From contig NZ_LFNE01000003.1 in the NCBI RefSeq assembly GCF_001045455.1, positions 62,001-126,000 on the forward strand: a stretch of DNA of 64,000 nt, in the 5' to 3' direction. Positions 17,455-25,725 of the stretch are shown here, piece by piece; position 1 is the stretch's first letter, and each line of letters starts with the position of its first letter. The position numbers were made by a program, and so were the translations under genes. Origin of the DNA: Chryseobacterium sp. FH2 (GTDB lineage: Bacteria; Bacteroidota; Bacteroidia; Flavobacteriales; Weeksellaceae). The notes beneath the pieces were generated by a model, which searched no databases, was not told the origin of the DNA, and was given only the letters and a program-made list of their open reading frames with translations.

Positions 17455-18324
17455 ATGAAACATATAAAGGCACCCGCGGCGTTAACGATGGCTCCTTATA
17501 ACCAAAGGGAACTTAAACTGAACGGTTTTTCAGTTGTAGAATCGTGTACGCATACTGTAAACAATAAGGGAGCTATGTATCTGGAAGAGCACATGCTTCT
17601 ATTCGTGAAGCAAGGTGTGAATATCCTCAAGGATGGAAAGACTGAATTTGTTGTACGCAAAAATGAGATGGTATTTCTTAAAAAGGCTACGCTTGTGGAA
17701 TACCACAAAACGGGTGATGCGGATCAGGACAATCTATACATCAGTCTGATGTTTTTTTTAAAAGATGAATTTCTGCAGGATTTTATCAAAATGGCCAATA
17801 TCAAATCTGTCCACACTGAGGAGAGAGTAAGGATTTTGGTTAAACCTGTAAACGAAAGGCTGTTGCGTTTTTTTGAATCTATAGAGCCTTATTTTAATGA
17901 ACCTGAGAACATTGATGCCGGACTGATAAAAATAAAGATGCTGGAGCTGTTATATGACCTTGCCGGAACAGACAAGAACCTATTTCAGCAATTGCTACAG
18001 ATGAAACAGCCGGTACGCACAGAAATTCCGGAAGTAATGGAGAAAAATTATACCAGTCCTGTATCTTTAACAGAGCTTGCTTATCTATCAGGAAGGAGTT
18101 TAGCCAGTTTCAGGCGCGACTTTCAAGCTATTTACAATATGGCACCTTCTCAGTGGATTCGCAACAAGAGGTTAGACAAGGCAAAGGAAGTGCTGGAAAA
18201 TACTTCCATGGCCGTTTCCGATATCTGTTATACGCTGGGTTTTGAAAATCCAGCTCATTTTTCAAGAATATTCAAAGAACATTTTGGCTATCCGCCTTCT
18301 AATCTACGCCAACAGCAAGCATAA
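17455..18324 (+). CDS. AraC family transcriptional regulator
   Basis: A 289-residue AraC protein with a cupin-like N-terminal half (HMLLFVKQGVNILKDGKTEF) and an HTH pair at about 190-287 (LSGRSLASFRRDFQAIYNM, then GFENPAHFSRIFKEHFGYPP). It follows the SDR/AKR operon on the same strand. An ATG at codon 12 (17488) is an alternative start, and the promoter box position favours considering it. Its last 28 codons have a degenerate copy at 20428-20520, so a second allele or duplicate once existed there. Confidence 0.92.
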   Translation: MKHIKAPAALTMAPYNQRELKLNGFSVVESCTHTVNNKGAMYLEEHMLLFVKQGVNILKDGKTEFVVRKNEMVFLKKATLVEYHKTGDADQDNLYISLMFFLKDEFLQDFIKMANIKSVHTEERVRILVKPVNERLLRFFESIEPYFNEPENIDAGLIKIKMLELLYDLAGTDKNLFQQLLQMKQPVRTEIPEVMEKNYTSPVSLTELAYLSGRSLASFRRDFQAIYNMAPSQWIRNKRLDKAKEVLENTSMAVSDICYTLGFENPAHFSRIFKEHFGYPPSNLRQQQA

Positions 18325-18401
18325 AAAATTGCACTGCAGGTCTAAGTCTAACTTCTGCACATCAGCCGCATAGCGCCCAGCCGTATTTTAGTATAATGGA
18401 T

Positions 18402-19382
18402 TTAGTTTAATGTATCGTTGTTGTATTTGTTTCTGTACTCCAATGGCGACATTCCAGATATTTTTCTAAACACTTCCCGAAATGCTTTTACGTCTGAATA
18501 GCCGACTTCATACATTACTTCGTTGATGTTTTTTCTACTTGTTTCAAACGATTTCTTTGCTGCTTCAATTTTTACTCTTTGTGCGTATTCAATAGGTGTG
18601 TTGCCTGTCGCCTTGATAAAACGCCTGTCAAAATTTCGTCTTCCAACTGCGAATTTTGATGCTAAATCTTCAATGGATATTTTTTCTTGCAGGTTGTTTT
18701 CAATGTAATCTTGTGCTTGTTTAATTACTTCATCACTATGCGATTTTTGTCCCGAAAAGATAATAAAAGCCGATTGATTTTGTCTGTCCATTTCAATTTG
18801 AAAAACTTTGGAACAAAAAATAGCCGTTTGTCTGTCAAAGTGTTTTTCTACCAAATAAAGAATAAGATTTAAAAAAGAATAGGCACCACCATTTGTGTAA
18901 ATTCCATTTTCGTCCGTTATCAGTCGGTCGGTTTGTAAATTTACTTTCGGAAACATTGTCCTGAAAGTGTCTGCAAACGCCCAATGTGTTGAACAAGTTT
19001 TTCCGTTAAGCAAACCCGAAGAAGCCAATAAAAATGCACCCGTGCAAATGCTTGCTATCTCTGCACCGTTTTTATATTGTTCTTCAACCCACTCAACCAA
19101 TGATTTATTTTCTTTCATTGCCTTTTGAAAATTGTGGTTTAAAGACGGAATGATAATTAAATTGGTCTTTGTAACTTTTGAAATATGAGTATGCGGTCTG
19201 ACGGAAAATAATCCATTATGAAAGTTCACTTTCTTTGAGATGCCAACTAACTCTATTTCGTAGCGTTCTTTTTTTGTTTTCTCTTTCCAAATCGTGTTAG
19301 CCCTTGTCAAAATTTTGTATGCACCAATGATACTGCTCAAATTATTATCGCCATTAGGAACTATTATAGAAATATGTTTCAT
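18402..19382 (-). CDS. GlxA family regulator (DJ-1/PfpI domain plus AraC HTH)
   Basis: A 326-residue regulator. Residues 1-190 form a DJ-1/PfpI-like amidotransferase fold, with the nucleophile-elbow Cys in ASICTGAFLLASSG, and residues 225-322 an AraC HTH pair (FAVGRRNFDRRFIKATGNTP, GYSDVKAFREVFRKISGMSP). The DJ-1 part normally acts as a sensor rather than an enzyme. It is transcribed away from the EthD/SRPBCC genes at 19502-20352 across a 119-bp region with a long inverted repeat, so it probably controls them and itself. Confidence 0.93.
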   Translation of the reverse strand: MKHISIIVPNGDNNLSSIIGAYKILTRANTIWKEKTKKERYEIELVGISKKVNFHNGLFSVRPHTHISKVTKTNLIIIPSLNHNFQKAMKENKSLVEWVEEQYKNGAEIASICTGAFLLASSGLLNGKTCSTHWAFADTFRTMFPKVNLQTDRLITDENGIYTNGGAYSFLNLILYLVEKHFDRQTAIFCSKVFQIEMDRQNQSAFIIFSGQKSHSDEVIKQAQDYIENNLQEKISIEDLASKFAVGRRNFDRRFIKATGNTPIEYAQRVKIEAAKKSFETSRKNINEVMYEVGYSDVKAFREVFRKISGMSPLEYRNKYNNDTLN

Positions 19383-19413
19383 TGGAAATTTTTCTACAAA
19401 GTTAAGAAATCAT

Positions 19414-19476
19414 ATTGTCCAAATCAACCCCTTACAATGTCTATATTACACCCTTAAAATTACTAATTTGGACAAT
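19414..19476. promoter_or_regulatory. Paired operator-like inverted repeat between glxA-type and ethD-type genes
   Basis: ATTGTCCAAAT (19414-19424) and ATTTGGACAAT (19466-19476) are perfect 11-bp inverted copies separated by 41 bp. The right arm abuts the TACCTTTG promoter box of the EthD gene, so occupancy would affect initiation. Confidence 0.65.
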
Positions 19477-19483
19477 ACCTTTG
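19476..19483 (+). promoter_or_regulatory. TAnnTTTG promoter box for the EthD gene
   Basis: TACCTTTG matches the Bacteroidota -7 element and lies 18 bp before the ATG at 19502. Confidence 0.5.
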
Positions 19484-19501
19484 TAACATAAAATAAATAT
19501 A

Positions 19502-19813
19502 ATGGCACGGATGATTGCAATTTATAAAACTCCAAAAGACCTTGAGGCTTTTAACAAACACTATTTTGAAGTACATATTCCATTGGCAAAAAAACTTCCC
19601 GGATTAATAAAATACGATATTGGCATAAGCCCAATTATTTCAACAACAGGGCATTCAGATGTTTATTGCATTGGCACTTTATACTTTGAAAGTTTAGATG
19701 CGATTAAAGTCGCATTCGCTTCTCCGCAAGGGCAAGCGTGCGCCACAGACAGAAGAATTTTAGCCCCGAACAATGACGTTCAGATTTATTTGTTTGATGC
19801 TGTAGAGGTGTAG
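19502..19813 (+). CDS. EthD family small protein
   Basis: A 103-residue dimeric alpha-beta-barrel type protein. The opening MIAIYKTPKDLEAFNKHYF followed by HIPLAKKLPGL is the EthD signature, and IKYDIG follows. EthD domains occur in polyketide cyclases, dehydratases and ether-degradation loci and bind small hydrophobic molecules. It is divergent from the GlxA regulator and 41 bp ahead of an SRPBCC gene, forming a two-gene operon. Catalytic role unproven. Confidence 0.9.
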   Translation: MARMIAIYKTPKDLEAFNKHYFEVHIPLAKKLPGLIKYDIGISPIISTTGHSDVYCIGTLYFESLDAIKVAFASPQGQACATDRRILAPNNDVQIYLFDAVEV

Positions 19814-19854
19814 CCGCAAATAATTTAATTGATATAATAATTAAAACAAGAAAA

Positions 19855-20352
19855 ATGGTAGAAAGTAAAAACTATAATTCAAATTTTTTAGTTGAGCAAA
19901 GTCCTGAAACCGCGTTTAATGCTATTAAAAATTTTCGTGCCTGGTGGTCGGAAGAAATTGAGGGAAACACCGATAAACTTAACGAAACATTTTTCTATCA
20001 CTACAAAGATGTTCATTTGAGTAAAATAAAACTGATTGAAATTGTTCCCAACAAAAAATTGGTTTATCAAGTTGCGGACAATGAGTTCAATTTTGTTAAA
20101 GACAAAACCGAATGGATTGGCAATAAATTGATTTTTGATATTTCCGAAGATAACGGAAAAACAAAAGTTCAGTTCATACACGAAGGATTAGTTCCCGAAT
20201 ATGAATGTTATCAAGTTTGTAATGATGCCTGGACAAGTTACATACAAGGCAGCTTGCAAAGTTTAATAACAACAGGACAGGGAAAGCCAAACGCAAAAGA
20301 AGGCGGACTTAATGCAGAATTAGTTGAAAAATGGGGTTTGCCTAAAAAATAA
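19855..20352 (+). CDS. SRPBCC domain protein (AHSA1-like)
   Basis: A 165-residue START/SRPBCC protein: the opening VEQSPETAFNAIKNFRAWWS is the typical first strand and helix of AHSA1-type domains, and VQFIHEGLVP with the C-terminal helix WTSYIQGSLQSLITTG completes the fold. Such proteins form a deep hydrophobic ligand pocket. It is the second gene of the EthD operon and probably handles the same ligand. Confidence 0.9.
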   Translation: MVESKNYNSNFLVEQSPETAFNAIKNFRAWWSEEIEGNTDKLNETFFYHYKDVHLSKIKLIEIVPNKKLVYQVADNEFNFVKDKTEWIGNKLIFDISEDNGKTKVQFIHEGLVPEYECYQVCNDAWTSYIQGSLQSLITTGQGKPNAKEGGLNAELVEKWGLPKK

Positions 20353-20427
20353 ATTGTCAGCCGTAAAAAGTAACATAAAATTGAAATTGGCAATATCAAA
20401 TTGTGGGTTATAGCAGTTTTGCTATTT

Positions 20428-20520
20428 TGTTATACATTAGATTTTGAAAATCCTGCTCATTTTTCGAGAATATTCAAAGGACATATTGGCTACTCGCCGT
20501 CTAATTTTCATCAGCAATAA
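20428..20520 (+). pseudogene. Orphan C-terminal tail of an AraC gene
   Basis: In one frame these bases read CYTLDFENPAHFSRIFKGH then IGYSPSNFHQQ and stop. This matches the last 28 residues of the AraC protein at 17455 (CYTLGFENPAHFSRIFKEH, FGYPPSNLRQQQA). Nothing upstream continues the gene. It shows that the GlxA/EthD/SRPBCC segment or the SDR block beyond it replaced the body of an AraC gene. Confidence 0.85.
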
Positions 20521-20526
20521 GTATAA

Positions 20527-20557
20527 AGAAATCCGTAGAATATTACTACGGATTTCT
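20527..20557. terminator. Perfect stem-loop terminator
   Basis: AGAAATCCGTAG (20527-20538) and CTACGGATTTCT (20546-20557) form a 12-bp perfect stem with a 7-nt loop. It probably belonged to the lost AraC gene and can also serve the minus-strand SDR ending at 20616. Confidence 0.8.
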
Positions 20558-20615
20558 TGTATACAGCTGTACATAAATTGTTTATGCTTTCCTCAATCAG
20601 ATGTATTCATGATTT

Positions 20616-21455
20616 TTAACTTGGGAAGTCTGTTGAAAAGCTAATTTCTTTCCATTCTTCCAATTCTGTTTCAAAAGTCTGGATCTTATCTTTTGCAAGA
20701 TGATAGGAATCACTTCCTAAGCATAGATGAACCGGAGGATTTGGGTGATCTGCAAGCGTAATCATCACTTCTGCTGCTTTTTCGGGATTACCCGGCTGTT
20801 TGCCTGCCAATGTAGCGATGATCTCTTCCTGGGCTTTATGAATTCCATCATAGTCGTCTATTGTGCTTGCGGAAGGAAATACTGCCGAGTTTCCTAAAAA
20901 ATTCGTGCGGAATCCACCTGGTGCAATCGTCGTTACCTTAATACCAAGCGGGGCTAAATCTCTTGCCAGACCTTCTGAGAGTCCTGTTACCGCAAATTTG
21001 GTAGAAGAATAAACAGACCAGCCATACCCTGAATAAAATCCGAACATAGAGGATATATTCATCAAATAACCGGCTTTTGCTTTCCTGAAGTACGGCAACA
21101 CTCCTTTGATGACATTAATAGTTCCATATAGGTTTACATCAAAGCTTTGTTCGATTTCATTATCACTAAGTTCTTCCAACGCTCCACCTATTCCGTAGCC
21201 TGCATTATTAACAACCACATCAAGCTTTCCAAATTTGTCATAGGTTGCTTTAATGGATGCTGCGACAGAAGATGGATTGGTTAAATCTACTTCCAGAGGC
21301 AGGAAGTTTCCTTCATATCGTGAATCAACGGCTTTTTCGAGTGCACTACGTGATCTTGAAGTTGCGGCTACCTGATATCCTTTTTCTAATAGTTTTTTTA
21401 CCAGGGCCAGGCCCAATCCTTTGGAGGCCCCAGTTACGTACCATATCTTATTCAT
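20616..21455 (-). CDS. SDR family oxidoreductase
   Basis: A 279-residue classical SDR with TGASKGLG, NNAGYG, the Ser in NISSMFG and the active-site YSSTK. It ends with the long C-terminal extension typical of the group at 13281. It lies 19 bp after a secreted ABM-domain gene and probably shares its transcript. The protein keeps all catalytic residues. Confidence 0.92.
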   Translation of the reverse strand: MNKIWYVTGASKGLGLALVKKLLEKGYQVAATSRSRSALEKAVDSRYEGNFLPLEVDLTNPSSVAASIKATYDKFGKLDVVVNNAGYGIGGALEELSDNEIEQSFDVNLYGTINVIKGVLPYFRKAKAGYLMNISSMFGFYSGYGWSVYSSTKFAVTGLSEGLARDLAPLGIKVTTIAPGGFRTNFLGNSAVFPSASTIDDYDGIHKAQEEIIATLAGKQPGNPEKAAEVMITLADHPNPPVHLCLGSDSYHLAKDKIQTFETELEEWKEISFSTDFPS

Positions 21456-21474
21456 TTGTTTATCGGTTTTATTT

Positions 21475-22197
21475 CTATTTGATTTCAGTTATAAAATTGA
21501 GGTACTCTTCAATGGGTTGTTCAAGAGCCGATTTAAACATTTCAAACAGTTCTTTAGTGTATAGTTGAGCAAAGTGGAAATCAATCGCTGCCTGGCTTCT
21601 CCACCTCTCATACAGGACAAAATTAGTATTGTCACCAGGTACCGTGTGGAAGAAGAATTCGATATTTCCTTGCTCAGGTCTGCTGTTTACAATGGATTTT
21701 TGAAACTGATTAATAAAGGTTTCCTGCATGCCATCTTTTACTTTGAAAATAACAACAAGATCAACTGGCGTATCACCCGAAAGAGGGCTCTTGATTTCAT
21801 TTTTTGACAAAGGAGATACATCATGGAGGTAAAGAATCTCCATTGGTTTTGCCAATGTCGTTTTATTTAATTCCAGCACATCTGTTGCATATTTCTTTGT
21901 AAAATGCTCATCCAAAGATTTTTGGCTATCCCATCTTTCAAATAAATAAAACGTGTTTGGTTTGTCCTTATGTTCGAATAATTCCATCGATATGTTCCCC
22001 TTCTCATTCAGGGCACCATTTTTATCTGCGATAAGTGCTTTTCTTAACGCTTCTTTCTGTTCCGCCTTAACGTTAAAGGTGACCAACATGGTTATTCTTT
22101 CTTCGCTCACATTTTGAGCAGAGGCAATATTAAAACTTGTCATAAACGTAATAATTATGATGGGAATAATTTTATTCCACAAATTGATTTTTTTCAT
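21475..22197 (-). CDS. Exported protein with two ABM (monooxygenase-like) domains
   Basis: A 240-residue protein with an N-terminal signal peptide (hydrophobic 9-24, then ASAQ). Two ferredoxin-like ABM repeats follow: residues about 35-125 (TMLVTFNVKAEQKEALRKAL, FYLFERWDSQKSLDEHF) and 145-235 (VVIFKVKDGMQETFINQF, FVLYERWRSQAAIDFHF). Single ABM proteins dimerise to form the active unit, so this is a fused dimer. Most ABM proteins are cytoplasmic and act on quinones or heme; the signal peptide makes this one unusual. It lies between two SDR genes on the same strand. Confidence 0.85.
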   Translation of the reverse strand: MKKINLWNKIIPIIIITFMTSFNIASAQNVSEERITMLVTFNVKAEQKEALRKALIADKNGALNEKGNISMELFEHKDKPNTFYLFERWDSQKSLDEHFTKKYATDVLELNKTTLAKPMEILYLHDVSPLSKNEIKSPLSGDTPVDLVVIFKVKDGMQETFINQFQKSIVNSRPEQGNIEFFFHTVPGDNTNFVLYERWRSQAAIDFHFAQLYTKELFEMFKSALEQPIEEYLNFITEIK

Positions 22198-22256
22198 TTT
22201 TTAAATTGTTAGATTGTTAAAAATAAGTGCCTAACCTATATTTAACTATTTATATG

Positions 22257-23105
22257 TTAGGCAACAACATCATCATGGTCTGTGCCGGTGATTACTTCAT
22301 GCCAGGCCTCAATATCTGCATTAAACCTATCCATCTTTTCTTTGAAAAGTTGCAATGTATCTTTTCCCAAAGGGAGATGCACTGGCGGTTTTTCAGCATT
22401 CGCTATTTTGAGAATAGCCTGTGCCAATTTCTCCGCACTGCCAGGCTGCTTTTGATTTACCTGAGTGGCATAATTTCGCATATCACCAACAGTTTCGGCG
22501 TAATCTTCAATACTATTGGCTGATCTTGTAAGCGATGATTGATCAAGGAAATCCGTACGGAAGAAGCCAGGTTCTACTGCTGTAGCATAAATACCAAGTG
22601 GGGCCAGCTCTTTTGATAAGGCTTCGGTTATTCCTTCCACAGCAAACTTAGTGGAACCATACAATCCCCATCCTATGATTCCCGTGAGTCCACCTACCGA
22701 AGAGAGATTAATAATATGTCCCTTACGTTCTTTACGCATAAATGGTAACACACCTCGGGTAACATTTAGCAAGCCAAATACATTTGCTTCATAATTGGCT
22801 TTGACTTCTGCGTTGCTTGCTTCTTCCACGGCGCTCAATAATCCAAATCCGGCGTTATTGACTAGTACATCTATCCTTCCAAATTTATTCGTGGAGAGAT
22901 TTACCACTTCTTTCGCTTGCTGCTCATTTGTAACGTCCAGAATAGTCACAAATAAATTTTCATTATTCAATTGAGCTTGCAATTTTTCCGGATTACTACG
23001 TACTGTTGCTACTACTTTATCACCTGCATCAAGAGCAGCTTTGACGATTTCCAACCCCAATCCACGGGAAGCTCCGGTAACTAACCATATTTTTTGCTTT
23101 TTCAT
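22257..23105 (-). CDS. SDR family oxidoreductase
   Basis: A 282-residue SDR very similar to the one at 13281: shared stretches include NNAGFGLLSAVEE, LSSVGGLTG, YGSTKFAVEGITEAL and LAPLGIYATAVEPGFFRTDFL, and the tail TGTDHDDVVA. TGASRGLG and YxxxK are intact. It probably arose by duplication within this region. It is 142 bp from the aldehyde dehydrogenase gene upstream, so it may have its own promoter. Confidence 0.93.
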   Translation of the reverse strand: MKKQKIWLVTGASRGLGLEIVKAALDAGDKVVATVRSNPEKLQAQLNNENLFVTILDVTNEQQAKEVVNLSTNKFGRIDVLVNNAGFGLLSAVEEASNAEVKANYEANVFGLLNVTRGVLPFMRKERKGHIINLSSVGGLTGIIGWGLYGSTKFAVEGITEALSKELAPLGIYATAVEPGFFRTDFLDQSSLTRSANSIEDYAETVGDMRNYATQVNQKQPGSAEKLAQAILKIANAEKPPVHLPLGKDTLQLFKEKMDRFNADIEAWHEVITGTDHDDVVA

Positions 23106-23247
23106 TTTATAATATTTTTAAATTAAATTACACTACAAAGGTTGTTCTATTTTTACATTTCGACAGTTCTAAACAGCTCAAACATTTTAACTTTATAGCT
23201 CATTATAAGTAGATAAAATAAGATTTACATTTCTTCATGGCACAGAC

Positions 23248-24633
23248 CTATGCAGGTAAAAACCACGTTAGGTAATCTTTCTTTTTGCTTTCTGTAAAAG
23301 GTGGCAGGAAGTCATTTATGGTAACATCCGGATCGGAAAAGAGAATGGACTTGATGTTTGATAAACTATCGAATCCACGTTTTCCGAAATATTTTCCTAA
23401 TCCTGAAGTTCCTACGCCACCAAATGGTAGTGAGGTCAGGAATACTTGCATATTAGTTTGATTAACAGCTCCGCCTCCGGAAGAAACACTGTTGATGAAC
23501 AGGTCAATTGCCTGTTGATCTCTACTGAATATATAGGCTGCTAATCCTTTTGGTTTCTCCTTGATTACTTTAATTGCTGTTGCAATATCATCGTATGGGA
23601 TAATTGGAAGAATAGGGCCAAATATTTCTTCTTCCAGCACCTTTTCTTCCCAGGAAGCAGGGAATACCAGGGTTGGCTCAAAATAGCGGCTTTCGACATC
23701 GAAGTTACCTCCATAAACTACGTTAGCCCCTTTAATTACTTCTGCCAGACGTAAGACATCCTTCTCCGAAATAATCCTTGAATAATCCTCGCTTTTCGAA
23801 GCATCCTTACCATAGAGTTCATCTAACGCAATTTTGCATTCAGAAACAAATTCCTCAGCTACAGATTGATGTACATAAACATAGCCGGGCGAAACACACC
23901 ATTGGCCAGCGAAAGCTGTTGCGCCCCATGTTATTTTACGCGCCGCTTCTTTTAAATTAGCGGTCTGATCTACTATTACCGCATTCTGCCCACCTAGTTC
24001 CAATAGCACAGGGGTTAAATTTTCGGCAGCGGCTTTCATCACAATTTTACCTACCTGAATGCTGCCTGTAAAGAAAATAAAATCGAGGGGCAACTCCAGT
24101 AGCTGAGTCATGGCCTCTCTATTTCCCTGCACTGCCGTTACACACTCTTCATTAAAATACTGAGCTATTAATTGAGTGAAGAGGGCCGCAACTGCGGATG
24201 AGGAATTTGATGGTTTGACAATGGCCGTGTTACCGGCAGACAAAGCAGCCAGCAGAGGGTCGATAATTAATACGACTGGTGCATTAAAAGGACCTACAAT
24301 AAGGGAAACTCCATAGGGTTCGCGATATATATAGCCTTTGTGTCCGGTATCTGACATTCTTTTGGGAAGCTCTGCCAATTCTGGTTCCATCCATTTCTTC
24401 AGGCTTTGTTTAGTTTCCTCAATGGCTCCCAAACTGGCAAAGATCTCCTGATCCTGTTCAAATTCTGCGGTTTTGAAATCCTTTGCTAACGCTTCTTTAA
24501 ATGCCTGAACATTTTCTTTGATCATATTCTCAAGGCGGGTAAGCTGATCAATCCGCCATTCATAAGTTTTGGTAGCATCAGTCAAAAAATAAGTTTTTTG
24601 CTTTTCGAAGATGCTCTTGAATTGATTTTCCAT
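23248..24633 (-). CDS. Aldehyde dehydrogenase (class 3-like)
   Basis: A 461-residue NAD(P)-dependent aldehyde dehydrogenase, which oxidises aldehydes to acids. The general base Glu212 is in LLELGG and the nucleophile Cys246 in AGQWCVSPG; FTGSIQVGK (188-196) is the cofactor loop. The length and the aromatic-rich C-terminus resemble the class 3/CoA-independent fatty or aromatic aldehyde dehydrogenases. It is the last gene of a likely operon OYE-AKR-ALDH with an 18-bp gap to the AKR. Confidence 0.94.
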   Translation of the reverse strand: MENQFKSIFEKQKTYFLTDATKTYEWRIDQLTRLENMIKENVQAFKEALAKDFKTAEFEQDQEIFASLGAIEETKQSLKKWMEPELAELPKRMSDTGHKGYIYREPYGVSLIVGPFNAPVVLIIDPLLAALSAGNTAIVKPSNSSSAVAALFTQLIAQYFNEECVTAVQGNREAMTQLLELPLDFIFFTGSIQVGKIVMKAAAENLTPVLLELGGQNAVIVDQTANLKEAARKITWGATAFAGQWCVSPGYVYVHQSVAEEFVSECKIALDELYGKDASKSEDYSRIISEKDVLRLAEVIKGANVVYGGNFDVESRYFEPTLVFPASWEEKVLEEEIFGPILPIIPYDDIATAIKVIKEKPKGLAAYIFSRDQQAIDLFINSVSSGGGAVNQTNMQVFLTSLPFGGVGTSGLGKYFGKRGFDSLSNIKSILFSDPDVTINDFLPPFTESKKKDYLTWFLPA

Positions 24634-24651
24634 CGTAAATATATTTAATGG

Positions 24652-25671
24652 TTAAATTCTGTAACCGCTTTGATTTCTTATCATCCAACCAGGGTATTGA
24701 AGCGGCAACGGGCTGACAGTATCTATCTTATTTAAATCGTCTGCTGATAGCTGAATATTTACAGATTGGATATTGTCTTTCAACTGGTCAATTGTTTTAG
24801 CCCCGATGATGGTACTTGTGATGCCGGTTTGCTGCCTTACCCAAGCCAGGGCAACCTGTGCCACCGTAGCATCGTATTGCTGACCAATTTCCTTCATAAC
24901 ATCCACCAGGTCGTATGCTTTTTCTTTATTAACGGGAGGAAAATCGAAATTTGCCCGACGCGAGCCTTCGCTCGATTGATCTCTTGTGAATTTTCCTGAA
25001 AGAAAACCTCCGGCAAGTGGGCTCCAAGGAAAAATTGCCAGATTATGATCTTGGGCCATTGGTACCAGCTCGTGCTCAATATCACGGGTAACAGCTGCGT
25101 AGTGGTACTGAAGTCCGATAAATTTATGCCAGCCATTATAATGAGCGATAGCCTGAGCTTTTGCCACCATCCACGCAGGCCAGTTGCAGATGGCGATATA
25201 ACGCACTTTACCTGTTTCCACGATGTCGTTCAAGCTGCGGACAATATCTTCAAGATCTGTTTTGAAATCGACACCGTGTACATAAAGAATATCGATGTGA
25301 TCCAGTTGCAGCCTTTTCAGACTGGCATCAGCTGAGTTGAAAATATGGTAGCGTGAGAGGCCACGACCGTTAGGAGTCTCATCCATAATGCCTAATACTT
25401 TTGTGGCAATAACTACCTGATCCCTCGGTACAGCAAGGTCTTTGAGGGATTGCCCCAGTAGTTGCTCTGACTGTCCAAAGGAATATACATTGGCTGTATC
25501 AATGAAATTGATCCCGGCATCAATGACCGATTTCATTAATTCATTGACTTCGTTTTGCTGTAACTTTCCAATATTTTCCCACATACCGGCATTTTGGCCG
25601 CCGAATGTCATTGTTCCAAAGCAAAGTTCTGATACCATCAGTCCAGTGTTTCCTACATAATTGTATTTCAT
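24652..25671 (-). CDS. Aldo/keto reductase
   Basis: A 339-residue AKR (start ATG 25671, MKYNYVGNTGLMVSEL; the longer frame to 25725 overlaps into the upstream spacer and is rejected). Catalytic residues appear in DTANVYSFG, the Lys of VIATKV and the His of LYVHGVD. The C-terminal GAKTIDQLKDN matches the cofactor phosphate site. It lies between the old yellow enzyme and the aldehyde dehydrogenase genes on one strand. Confidence 0.93.
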   Translation of the reverse strand: MKYNYVGNTGLMVSELCFGTMTFGGQNAGMWENIGKLQQNEVNELMKSVIDAGINFIDTANVYSFGQSEQLLGQSLKDLAVPRDQVVIATKVLGIMDETPNGRGLSRYHIFNSADASLKRLQLDHIDILYVHGVDFKTDLEDIVRSLNDIVETGKVRYIAICNWPAWMVAKAQAIAHYNGWHKFIGLQYHYAAVTRDIEHELVPMAQDHNLAIFPWSPLAGGFLSGKFTRDQSSEGSRRANFDFPPVNKEKAYDLVDVMKEIGQQYDATVAQVALAWVRQQTGITSTIIGAKTIDQLKDNIQSVNIQLSADDLNKIDTVSPLPLQYPGWMIRNQSGYRI

Positions 25672-25725
25672 AATTTTTATTTTTAAGATTTGTTCATGAT
25701 AGTATTCTGTTATTAAACAGTTCAA

